Below, in pieces: positions 47,814 to 55,499 of a stretch of DNA of 64,000 nt. The position numbers and the translations under genes are program-made. Source of the stretch: Pseudomonadota bacterium (lineage in GTDB: Bacteria > Pseudomonadota > Gammaproteobacteria > Burkholderiales > Burkholderiaceae_C); assembly GCA_020161065.1 (NCBI GenBank), contig JAIUPH010000019.1, forward strand, positions 62,001 to 126,000. The letters are read 5' to 3'. A model generated the notes under the pieces. It was not told where the DNA came from. It was given only the letters and a program-made list of their open reading frames with translations, and made no database searches. The number at the start of each line of letters is the position of its first letter. Position 1 is the stretch's first letter.

Positions 47814-49415
47814 ATGCCTTCCGCCTCCACCCTGCCGCCGCCCTGGGCCGAGCGCTGGCAGCGCCTGTCGACGGCCTTCCTGCGGGCCTTCCACCGCTAC
47901 GCCAACTGGCTGGTGAGCATCAGTTGGAAGCGCTTCATCGTGCTGTCGCTGGCGCTGCTGATCATCGCGGCCATCCTGTCGGAGCTGCCGCCCTTCAGCT
48001 GGCGGGTGACCGAGACCATCGAGGACAGCGGCGCCACGCCGGCAGTCACCTCGAAAGCGCCGAAGGCGCCGAAAGCGCCGAAGACGCCGCAGGCGTCGAC
48101 CGGCCCGCAACCGCCGCCAGCGCCTGACGCGCCGGCGCCGCCTTCCGACGGCACGCAGATCATCATCGGCGGCAAGCCGGTGTTCAAGATCGATGCCCCG
48201 GCCAGCGGCGCCGATGCCGGCAAGGGCGTGGACATCTCGATCGACGAGCGCGGCATCCGCATCAAGCGGCGCAGCGCGGCGCCGGCCGACGCGGCGTCGG
48301 CGGCCTCGGCGGCGGCGGCCGCAGCCGCTTCGGCCGCGTCGGCGGCTTCGGCGGCGGCCAGCCGGGCCGCGGCCAGCGCCGACGAGGGCGAGGTGCGCAT
48401 CCCGCTGGCCCGCGGCGTCGACCGCGAGACCGCGCGCGAAGCGCTGAAAGATGCCCGCGAGGCGATCGAGGATGCGCTGCGCAGCAAGCGCGAGGCCGCC
48501 GAAGAAGCCGCCCAGGCCGCGCGCGAAGCCGAGCGCGATGCCCGCGAGGCCGAGCGCGACGCGCGCGAAGCCATCGCCGAGGCCGGCTCGATCGTCGTCA
48601 GCCCCAGCGGCCGCATCAAGCGCACGCGCAAGGTGCACTGGGGCGACTTCCTGACCGACCTGGCGCTGGTCTGGATCCTCGCCTCGGCCATCGTCAAGGC
48701 CACCTACAAGGGCCGCATCCAGGCCGAGGTGAAGGCCGCGCAGGCCACCGAGACGGCCGAGGCCGAATCGCTCAAGCGCCAGGTGGTCGAGGCGCGCATG
48801 GCGGCGATGCAGGCGCAGGTGGAGCCGCATTTCCTGTTCAACACGCTGGCCTCGATCGACCACCTGATCGAGACCGACCCGCAGCGCGCCAGCCAGATGC
48901 AGAAGAACCTGATCGCGCTGCTGCGCGCCAGCATGCCGACGATGCGCGAGGCCAATGCCGACGGCGCCGGCAACGGCCTGCGCGACCTGGCGCGCGAGCT
49001 GCAGGTGATCCGCCCCTACCTAGAGATCCTGAAGGTGCGCATGGAAGAGCGGCTGGCCACGCAGATCGACGTGCCCGACGGCCTGCTGTCGGCCGAGTTC
49101 CCGCCGATGATGCTGCAGACCCTGGTCGAGAACGCCATCAAGCACGGCCTGGAGCCCAAGGCCGAGGGCGGCACGCTGGCCGTCAAGGCCGAGATCGTGC
49201 ACGGCAAGCTGCAGGTGACGGTGGCCGACACGGGCCTCGGCTTCAGCAAGGCGGCCACCGCCGGCACCGGCGTGGGGCTGGCCAACATCCGCGAGCGGCT
49301 GCAGCTTCTCTACGGCCCCAAGGCCGCGCTGGCCATCGCCGAGAACCCCGGCGGCGGCACGCGCGTGAGCATCACCGTGCCCTACCGCAGCGTGGCGGCC
49401 GAAGCCGCGGCCTGA
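47814..49415 (+). CDS. LytS/AlgZ-type sensor histidine kinase with Ala-rich sensor region
   Basis: A 533-aa membrane histidine kinase (His_kinase + HATPase). TM1 is at residues ~40-60 (KRFIVLSLALLIIAAILSEL) and TM2 at ~276-298 (DFLTDLALVWILASAIVKAT). Between them lies a periplasmic region: a KAPKAPKAPK repeat, a Pro stretch, a ~39-residue Ala/Ser run (residues ~153-191), and a charged helical segment (REAEEAAQAAREAERDAREA-like, ~205-255). The phospho-His is His339 in AQVEPHFLFNTLASIDHLIE, with N box LQTLVENAIKHGLEPKAEGG and GLGFSK/GVGLANIRERL. Its LytTR partner is 1.16 kb downstream beyond an opposite-strand gene. Confidence 0.92.
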   Translation: MPSASTLPPPWAERWQRLSTAFLRAFHRYANWLVSISWKRFIVLSLALLIIAAILSELPPFSWRVTETIEDSGATPAVTSKAPKAPKAPKTPQASTGPQPPPAPDAPAPPSDGTQIIIGGKPVFKIDAPASGADAGKGVDISIDERGIRIKRRSAAPADAASAASAAAAAAASAASAASAAASRAAASADEGEVRIPLARGVDRETAREALKDAREAIEDALRSKREAAEEAAQAAREAERDAREAERDAREAIAEAGSIVVSPSGRIKRTRKVHWGDFLTDLALVWILASAIVKATYKGRIQAEVKAAQATETAEAESLKRQVVEARMAAMQAQVEPHFLFNTLASIDHLIETDPQRASQMQKNLIALLRASMPTMREANADGAGNGLRDLARELQVIRPYLEILKVRMEERLATQIDVPDGLLSAEFPPMMLQTLVENAIKHGLEPKAEGGTLAVKAEIVHGKLQVTVADTGLGFSKAATAGTGVGLANIRERLQLLYGPKAALAIAENPGGGTRVSITVPYRSVAAEAAA

Positions 49416-49424
49416 CGTGCCGTG

Positions 49425-50513
49425 TCAGACCAGCGCCGCGATCGCCGCGCCCATCTGCGGGGTGCTGGCGCTGCCGCCGAGGTCGCGCGTGACCGGGCCG
49501 CGCGGGCCCTGGGCCAGCACCTGTTCGATGGCCTTCAGGATCGCGTCGTGCGCCGCGTGCTCGCCCAGGAACTGCAGCATCAGCGCCGCGCTCCAGATCA
49601 TCGCCACCGGGTTGGCGATGTTCTGGCCGTAGATGTCGGGCGCCGAGCCGTGCACCGGCTCGAACAGCGACGGGAACTTCCGCTCGGGGTTCAGGTTGGC
49701 CGACGGCGCCAGGCCGATGGTGCCGGTGCAGGCCGGCCCCAGGTCGGACAGGATGTCGCCGAACAGGTTGCTGGCCACCACCACGTCGAAGCGCTGCGGC
49801 TGCAGCACGAAGCGGGCGCTGAGGATGTCGATGTGCTGCTTGTCCACCGTGATGCCCGGGTAGCCCTGCGCCACCGCGTCGGCGCGGCCGTCCCACCACG
49901 GCATGCTGATGGCGATGCCGTTGCTCTTGGTGGCCACCGTCAGGTGGCGGCGCGGCCGCTCCCGCGCGCGCTCGAAGGCATAACGCAGCACCCGGTCGGC
50001 ACCGAAGCGGCTCATCACCGTCTCCTGCACGACGATCTCGCGCTCGGTGCCGGCGTACATCACGCCGCCGAGGTTGGTGTACTCGCCCTCGGTGTTCTCG
50101 CGCACGATCAGGAAGTCGATCTCGCCGGGCCGGCGCGGCCGGCCTTGCGCATCCACCAGCGGGCAGGGCACGCCCTCGAACAGGCGCACCGGGCGCAGGT
50201 TGACGTACTGGTCGAACTCGCGGCGGAACTTCAACAGGCTGCCCCACAGCGAGACGTTGTCGGGCACCGTCGCCGGCCAGCCGACGGCGCCGAACAGCAG
50301 CGCGTCCTGGCCCTGCAGCTGCGCCTTCCAGTCGGGCGGCATCATCTCGCCGTGCGCGGCGTACCAGTCGCAGCTTGCCCATTCGATGGGCGTGGCGTCG
50401 AGCTCGAAGCCGAAGCGCGCCTGCGCCTTCTTCAGCACGCGCAGCGCCTCGGGCATCACTTCCTTGCCGATGCCGTCGCCGGCGATCACCGCGATGCGAT
50501 GGGTCTTGGTCAT
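49425..50513 (-). CDS. Tartrate/D-malate dehydrogenase-like isopropylmalate dehydrogenase family protein
   Basis: A 362-aa NAD-dependent beta-decarboxylating dehydrogenase (tartrate dehydrogenase TtuC/DmlA subgroup). Motifs: RIAVIAGDGIGKEVMPEALR, WPATVPDNVSLWGSLLKFRR (the substrate loop of the tartrate/malate type rather than LeuB), NLRPVRLFEGVPCP, DFLIVRENTEGEYTNLGG, VVASNLFGDILSDLGPACTG and EPVHGSAPDIYGQNIANPVA with metal Asp ligands. It acts in the cytoplasm. It sits on the minus strand between the two halves of a two-component system, with a 9-nt gap to the kinase stop. Confidence 0.93.
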   Translation of the reverse strand: MTKTHRIAVIAGDGIGKEVMPEALRVLKKAQARFGFELDATPIEWASCDWYAAHGEMMPPDWKAQLQGQDALLFGAVGWPATVPDNVSLWGSLLKFRREFDQYVNLRPVRLFEGVPCPLVDAQGRPRRPGEIDFLIVRENTEGEYTNLGGVMYAGTEREIVVQETVMSRFGADRVLRYAFERARERPRRHLTVATKSNGIAISMPWWDGRADAVAQGYPGITVDKQHIDILSARFVLQPQRFDVVVASNLFGDILSDLGPACTGTIGLAPSANLNPERKFPSLFEPVHGSAPDIYGQNIANPVAMIWSAALMLQFLGEHAAHDAILKAIEQVLAQGPRGPVTRDLGGSASTPQMGAAIAALV

Positions 50514-50561
50514 TCGCGAGGTCCTCGTCAGAGGCTTCAGTATTCCACGCCGCCCCCGCCC

Positions 50562-50567
50562 TAGGAT
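50562..50567 (+). promoter_or_regulatory. Putative -10 box of the LytTR regulator gene
   Basis: TAGGAT ends 6 nt before the ATG at 50574, implying a near-leaderless transcript. This would give the response regulator its own promoter, separate from the kinase. No clear -35. Confidence 0.4.
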
Positions 50568-50573
50568 TTGCCG

Positions 50574-51458
50574 ATGAACGACGCCGCCCCCGACACCACC
50601 GCCGACCCCGCCGCCGCGCCGCGCGCCATCCTGGCCGACGACGAGCGCCTGATGCGCGAACAGCTGCGCGCGCGGCTGGCCGAGGCCTGGCCCGAGCTGC
50701 AGATCGTCGCCGAGGCGCGCAACGGCCAGGAGGCGGTGGACCTGGTGGCCGAGCACCGGCCCGACATCGTGTTCCTCGACATCCGCATGCCGGGGCTGAC
50801 CGGCGTCGACGCGGCGCGCCGCATCGCCCAGCTGCCGCCGCGCGAGGGCCATGACGACGACGACGAACCGCTGCCCGAGATCGTCTTCATCACCGCCTAC
50901 GACCAGTACGCGGTGGAGGCCTTCGAGCAAGGCGTGGTCGACTACGTGCTCAAGCCGGCCGAACGCGAGCGGCTGCAGCTCACCGCCGAGCGCCTGCAGC
51001 GCCGGCTGGACGCCCGCCGCCGCGGCGCCGCGCCGGCCGACGAAGACCGCCCGGCGCAGCCGCTGCAGCAGTTGCTGCACCAGCTGTCGGCGCACCTCGG
51101 CGCGGCCGGCGGCGGCGGCAGCGCGCCGGCGCCCTACCTGCAGTGGATCCAGGCCAACGTCGGCGCCACCATCCAGATGATCGCCGTCGACGAGGTGCTG
51201 TTCTTCGTCAGCGACGAGAAGTACACGCGCGTGCAGACGGCGCAGGTCGAGGCGCTGATCCGCAAGCCGATCAAGGAGCTGGTCGACGAACTCGACCCGC
51301 AGGCCTTCTGGCAGATCCACCGCAGCACGCTGGTCAACGTGAAGGCCATCGCCGGCATCACGCGCGACTTCCGCGGCCGCCAGATCGTCAGCGTGCGCGG
51401 CCATCCGCAGAAGTTGGAAGTCAGCCGCAGCTACAGCGGGCTGTTCAAGGGCATGTAA
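50574..51458 (+). CDS. LytTR-family response regulator (AlgR/LytR-like)
   Basis: A 294-aa response regulator. The receiver domain is at residues ~18-140: RAILADDERLMREQLRARLA (acidic pocket), HRPDIVFLDIRMPGLTGVDA (phospho-Asp), IVFITAYDQYAVEAFEQGVV and DYVLKPAERERLQL (Lys). An acidic insertion GHDDDDEPLP interrupts the receiver. The LytTR DNA-binding domain is at ~190-294: IQMIAVDEVLFFVSDEKYTR, IKELVDELDPQAFWQIHRST, LVNVKAIAGITRDFRGRQI. ATG 50574 is preferred to a TTG 6 nt earlier. Likely partner of the LytS-type kinase at 47814. Confidence 0.93.
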   Translation: MNDAAPDTTADPAAAPRAILADDERLMREQLRARLAEAWPELQIVAEARNGQEAVDLVAEHRPDIVFLDIRMPGLTGVDAARRIAQLPPREGHDDDDEPLPEIVFITAYDQYAVEAFEQGVVDYVLKPAERERLQLTAERLQRRLDARRRGAAPADEDRPAQPLQQLLHQLSAHLGAAGGGGSAPAPYLQWIQANVGATIQMIAVDEVLFFVSDEKYTRVQTAQVEALIRKPIKELVDELDPQAFWQIHRSTLVNVKAIAGITRDFRGRQIVSVRGHPQKLEVSRSYSGLFKGM

Positions 51459-51466
51459 CGCGCCCA

Positions 51467-51481
51467 CCCCCCACTCGGGGG
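51467..51481 (+). terminator. Weak GC hairpin after response regulator
   Basis: CCCCCC, ACTC, GGGGG: a 5-bp stem 9 nt after the stop codon, immediately before the next gene's promoter (GATAGT, 51524). Confidence 0.35.
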
Positions 51482-51546
51482 CCCCGAAACGAGCGCCTTC
51501 CCGGCCGCTGCCGGCTCCGGCACGATAGTCCACCGAGGAGGCAGCG

Positions 51547-51870
51547 ATGGGACGCTTCGTGATCGCCGGCTATCGACCCAAGCCCGGCATGGCCGCCGCG
51601 CTGGAACTGCTGGCCCTGCGCCACTGGGAGGTGCTGCACCGCGAGGCGCTGGTGACCGACCGCCCGGCCCACCTGATGCGCGCCAGCGATGGCACGGTGG
51701 TGGAGGTGTTCGAGTGGCTGTCGACGCACTCGATCGCGCGCGCCCACAACAGCGCCGCGGTGCAGGCGCTGTGGGCCGAGTTCGCCGCCGTCTGCGAACA
51801 CGTGCCGCTGTCGCAGCTTCCCGGCGCCGACGTGCCGTTCGCCGAGTTCGACGCGCTGCCGCCCGGCTGA
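51547..51870 (+). CDS. Hypothetical protein, possible dimeric alpha-beta barrel
   Basis: A 107-aa protein with a strong Shine-Dalgarno (GAGGAG 6 nt upstream) and a -10-like GATAGT at 51524. The sequence MGRFVIAGYRPKPGMAAALE, HWEVLHREALVTDRPAHLMR, ASDGTVVEVFEWLS and EFAAVCEHVPLSQLPGADVP is compatible with an antibiotic-biosynthesis-monooxygenase (ferredoxin-like) fold, with beta strands and a central helix. No catalytic motif recognised. Monocistronic; 40 nt before the convergent J-domain gene. Confidence 0.75.
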   Translation: MGRFVIAGYRPKPGMAAALELLALRHWEVLHREALVTDRPAHLMRASDGTVVEVFEWLSTHSIARAHNSAAVQALWAEFAAVCEHVPLSQLPGADVPFAEFDALPPG

Positions 51871-51910
51871 GCGCGCGCCCGCCGGCGCGCGCCGACGCGC
51901 GTCGCAACGT

Positions 51911-52681
51911 TCAGGCGCTGGCCGAGACGAACACGCCTTGGCTGCGCAGCAGCCGCAGTGTCAGCAGCTCGCCGTGCAGCAGCCAGTCGCCGCCCTGGCG
52001 GCGGCAGCCCACCACCACGGCCACGGCGTCGAAGTCGGCGGTGATGACGCGCATCGCGCTGCGCTCGGGCGCCGGCACCGGCGACAGCAGGCACAGGCCG
52101 CTGAGCGAGAGGTCGCGCAGCCGCGCCGGGTGGTCGCCCGGCCGGCCCGGCAGGCGCAGCGCGGCGGCCAGCGGCCGCGCACTGCGCGGGCTGCGGCGGC
52201 GGCCCAGCAGTTCGCCGCGGTCGAAGTGCGGGCGCGGGAACAGCGGGCTGTCGCAGCCGGCGCAGCGGCTGTCGGCCTGCAGCGCCGCCGGCAACGCGTG
52301 GCGGCAGAACGGGCAGGCGCGGTCGGCGCGCCAGGTGGCGGCATCGTGCGGCACCACCACCGGCGGGGACGGCGGCGGCGGGGCCGGGCGAGGCGGCGGC
52401 GCGGCGGCCGCCGCCGGCTTGGGCGGCGCCGACCTCGCCGCGCCCGGCGCCGCCGCGCGGCCGGCAGCGCGCAGCTGCTGGTCGTAGGCGCGGCGGCGCG
52501 CCGGGTCGGTCAGCACCGCGTAGGCGGCGTTGATGCGCGCGGCGGCCTCGGGGTCGCCGCCGAGGTCGGGGTGGGCGCGCAGCGTGCTCATCAGCGTGCG
52601 GTAGCTGGCGCGGATGACTTCCAGCGGCGCCTCGGGCTGCACGTGCAGGATGCGGTAATGGTTGCGGCGTTCCGGCGCCAT
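51911..52681 (-). CDS. J-domain protein with zinc ribbon and PilZ-like C-terminal domain
   Basis: A 256-aa protein. Residues ~6-70 are a J domain: HYRILHVQPEAPLEVIRASY, RAHPDLGGDPEAAARINAAY with an HPD tripeptide, and DPARRRAYDQQL. A Pro/Ala linker follows (~75-110). A CxxC...CxxC zinc-ribbon-like element occurs at ~125-146 (CPFCRHALP and CAGCDSPLF). The C-terminal ~105 residues carry PilZ c-di-GMP motifs: RRSPR (RxxxR) and DLSLSGLCLL (DxSxxG). This could link an Hsp70 partner to c-di-GMP. No signal peptide or TM. Its targets are unknown. Confidence 0.8.
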   Translation of the reverse strand: MAPERRNHYRILHVQPEAPLEVIRASYRTLMSTLRAHPDLGGDPEAAARINAAYAVLTDPARRRAYDQQLRAAGRAAAPGAARSAPPKPAAAAAPPPRPAPPPPSPPVVVPHDAATWRADRACPFCRHALPAALQADSRCAGCDSPLFPRPHFDRGELLGRRRSPRSARPLAAALRLPGRPGDHPARLRDLSLSGLCLLSPVPAPERSAMRVITADFDAVAVVVGCRRQGGDWLLHGELLTLRLLRSQGVFVSASA

Positions 52682-52742
52682 CGGCTGGACTCCTCGTTCT
52701 TCGTTCGACGGTTATCGGCCGTCGCGCGCCGGACTTGAGCCC

Positions 52743-53447
52743 TCAATTGCCCTCTTCGCTGGCCGGCGGCGCCAGCCACGAGGCGATGCACCACTGCGCC
52801 GCCCAGTAGCTGGCCAGGATCCACAGCGAAGCCAGCGGCAGCGGCGCCGCGAAGCGGTTGGTGGCGAGCAGCGCATCGCTCAGCAGGAACAGCGCGCCGC
52901 CCAGCGCCAGCCGGCGGCCGGCGGCCGCCGCCGCGTCCGTCGCCGGCGCCGCACCCGCCCGCCAGACCACGGCCGCCTGCGCCGCCATTGCCGCCAGGCA
53001 GGCCACGTAGGCCAGCACCGGAGCGCGCAGCGCCGCCGGCACGCCGGGCCACAGCCCCGCCAGCACCACGGCCGCCAGCGTGGCGTAGGCGGCGAACGGC
53101 CAGCGCCGCGCCGCCAGCGGCTGCACGCGGGTGAAGGCCATCAGGTAGGCCAGGTGCGCCAGCAGAAAGCTCACCAGCCCGGGCAGGAAGCCGCGCTGCG
53201 GCCACAGCAAGGCCACGTCGCCGGCCAGCGACAGCAGCAGCCCGGCCAGCACCCAGCGCCGCGCGGCCGGCGTGGCGCGGCCGCGCCGCCAGGCGTAGGC
53301 GATGATCAGCACGGTGGCCAGCGGCTTGAACGCGACGTTCAGCCACGGCCGGTCCAGCGCCCACGGCGCCGAGGCGATGGCCAGCGCCGCGCTGGCCAGC
53401 AGCGCCAGCGCGTGCAGGGGATGCAGCGGGTGCAGGGCGTGCCGCAT
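52743..53447 (-). CDS. YhhN family membrane protein (lysoplasmalogenase-like)
   Basis: A 234-aa integral membrane protein with about eight TM helices of the YhhN/TMEM86 family. FKPLATVLIIAYAWRRGRAT, SLAGDVALLWPQRGFLPGLV, HLAYLMAFTRVQPLAARRWP and GGALFLLSDALLATNRFAAP are family signatures (conserved KPLxT, GD and SD pairs). Bacterial members hydrolyse vinyl-ether lysophospholipids or related substrates. The N-terminus has a HPLHPLHALALL mini-repeat. It lies 5 nt after the helicase stop on the same strand. Confidence 0.88.
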   Translation of the reverse strand: MRHALHPLHPLHALALLASAALAIASAPWALDRPWLNVAFKPLATVLIIAYAWRRGRATPAARRWVLAGLLLSLAGDVALLWPQRGFLPGLVSFLLAHLAYLMAFTRVQPLAARRWPFAAYATLAAVVLAGLWPGVPAALRAPVLAYVACLAAMAAQAAVVWRAGAAPATDAAAAAGRRLALGGALFLLSDALLATNRFAAPLPLASLWILASYWAAQWCIASWLAPPASEEGN

Positions 53448-53452
53448 CGTCG

Positions 53453-55495
53453 TCAGCCCAGCGGCGGCGCGGCGGTGGCCTTGGCGGCCAGCTCGGCGCG
53501 CAGGCGCTTCAGGCGTTCGCGCGGGTCTTCCTTGGCGCCGGCCACTTCGTCGAGCTTCATCTCGGCGATGAAGCGGCTGGGCACGCCGGCCACGTAGTCG
53601 CGCCCGCGCTTGCGCCGGCGCAGGCTGCTGACCACCAGCGTCTGGCGCGCGCGGGTGATGCCCACGTACATCAGCCGGCGCTCTTCTTGCAGCCGCTCGG
53701 CGCTCAGCTCCTCGTCGCCGCTGCGGAACGGCAGCAGCCCTTCGTTGACGCCCGCCAGCCAGACATGCGGCCACTCCAGCCCCTTGGCGGCGTGCAGCGT
53801 CGACAGCGTGACCACGTCCTGCTCGTCGCCGCGCTCGGCCAGGCTGATGATCAGGCTGATGGTCTGCGCCACCTGCAGCAGGGTCTGCGGCTCGTCGCCG
53901 CCTTCGCTTGCGCCATCGCCTTCGCCGCCGCAACGTTTGGCGATCCAGTCGACGAAGTCGAGCACGTTGCGCCAGCGCGCGGCGGCGAGCTTGTCGCTGT
54001 CTTCGCCGTCGAGCAAATGCTGCTCGTAGGCGATGGCTTTCAGCCAGCCGAGCAGCAGCGCGCGCGCCGCCTCGCCGCCCTGGGCGTGGCGGGCGCGGTG
54101 CTCGAGGTCGTTGACCTCGCGGCCGAAGGCGTGCAGCGCGTCGACGGCCTTGCCTTTCAGCGCCATGCCGAGGCTGGGCGCGAACAGCGCCTCGAACAGG
54201 CTCAGCTTCCACCGTGCGGCGAACTCGCCAAGGGAAGCCAGCGTCTGGTGGCCGATGCCGCGCTTGGGCGTGGTCGCCGCGCGCAGGAAGGCGGGGTCGT
54301 CGTCGGGGTTGACCAGCAGGCGCAGCCAGGCGCACAGGTCCTTGATCTCGGCGCGGTCGAAGAAGCTCTGCCCGCCCGACACCTTGTACGGAATCTGCGC
54401 GGCGCGCAGCTTCTGCTCGAACACGCGCGCCTGGTGGTTGGCGCGGTACAGCACCGCCAGGTCGCGCCAGCGCACCGCGCCGCCGGCGCGCAGCGTCTGG
54501 ATGCGGGCGACCGCGCGCTCGGCTTCGTGCTCCTCGCCGTCGCAGTCGATCACGCGCACCGGCTCGCCGTCGCCGAAGGCGCTCCACAGCTTCTTCTCGA
54601 ACAGCTTGGGGTTCTTGGCGATCACCGCATTGGCGGCGCGCAGGATGTGGCCGGTGCTGCGGTAGTTCTGCTCCAGCGCAATGATCTTCAAGCGCGCGAA
54701 GTCTTCGGGCAGGCGCTTGAGGTTGTCGATGGTCGCGCCGCGCCAGCCGTAGATGCTCTGGTCGTCGTCGCCCACCGCGGTGAACGGCGTGCGCGCGCCG
54801 ACCAGGACCTTGAGCAGCTCGTACTGCACGGCGTTGGTGTCCTGGTATTCGTCGACCAGCACGTGGCCAAAGCGCGCCTGCCATTGCGCGCGCGCCTCGG
54901 CGTCGCGTTGCAGCAGCTTGAGCGGCAGGCCGATCAGGTCGTCGAAGTCCACCGCCTGGTAGGCCGCCAGCCGCTCCTGGTACAGCCGCATCACGCGCGC
55001 CGCGGCGCGCTGCGGCTCGTCGGCGGCGGCGCCTTCGGCGGCGTCGGCGTCCAGGCCCTGGTTCTTCCACAGGCTGATGGCCCATTGCCAGCGCCGCGCC
55101 TGCGCGTTGTCGCTGCAGCCGCCGGCGTCGCGCAGCACGCCCAGCACGTCGTCGCTGTCGAGGATGCTGAACTGCGGCTTCAGCCCCAGGCGCTGGCCGT
55201 CGCTGCGCAGCATGCGCACGCCCAGCGAGTGAAACGTGCTGATCGCCAGGTCTTTGGCGGCGCGCGCGCCGACCAGCGCCTTGGCGCGCTCGCGCATCTC
55301 CTGCGCCGCCTTGTTGGTGAAGGTGATCGCGGCGATCTGCCTGGGCTCCAGCCCGGCCTGCAGCAGCCGCGCGATCTTGTGCACGATGACCCGCGTCTTG
55401 CCCGAGCCGGCGCCGGCCAGCACCAGGCACGGTGCGTCGAGCTGCTGCACCGCGGCCATCTGCGCGGGGTTCAGGGTGTCGGGCGCTTCGGCCAT
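53453..55495 (-). CDS. rep: ATP-dependent DNA helicase Rep/UvrD family
   Basis: A 680-aa superfamily 1A helicase, similar in length to Rep. Motifs: LNPAQMAAVQQLDAPCLVLA (Q), GAGSGKTRVIVHKIA (Walker A), AAITFTNKAAQEMRERA (Ia), FGHVLVDEYQDTNAVQYELL (II), VGDDDQSIYGWRGATIDNL (III), ALEQNYRSTGHILRAANAVI (IV), VTLSTLHAAKGLEWPHVWLA (V), RRLMYVGITRARQTLVVSSL (VI). It unwinds DNA 3' to 5' in replication restart. Monocistronic with the downstream YhhN gene. Confidence 0.95.
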   Translation of the reverse strand: MAEAPDTLNPAQMAAVQQLDAPCLVLAGAGSGKTRVIVHKIARLLQAGLEPRQIAAITFTNKAAQEMRERAKALVGARAAKDLAISTFHSLGVRMLRSDGQRLGLKPQFSILDSDDVLGVLRDAGGCSDNAQARRWQWAISLWKNQGLDADAAEGAAADEPQRAAARVMRLYQERLAAYQAVDFDDLIGLPLKLLQRDAEARAQWQARFGHVLVDEYQDTNAVQYELLKVLVGARTPFTAVGDDDQSIYGWRGATIDNLKRLPEDFARLKIIALEQNYRSTGHILRAANAVIAKNPKLFEKKLWSAFGDGEPVRVIDCDGEEHEAERAVARIQTLRAGGAVRWRDLAVLYRANHQARVFEQKLRAAQIPYKVSGGQSFFDRAEIKDLCAWLRLLVNPDDDPAFLRAATTPKRGIGHQTLASLGEFAARWKLSLFEALFAPSLGMALKGKAVDALHAFGREVNDLEHRARHAQGGEAARALLLGWLKAIAYEQHLLDGEDSDKLAAARWRNVLDFVDWIAKRCGGEGDGASEGGDEPQTLLQVAQTISLIISLAERGDEQDVVTLSTLHAAKGLEWPHVWLAGVNEGLLPFRSGDEELSAERLQEERRLMYVGITRARQTLVVSSLRRRKRGRDYVAGVPSRFIAEMKLDEVAGAKEDPRERLKRLRAELAAKATAAPPLG

Positions 55496-55499
55496 CGAC

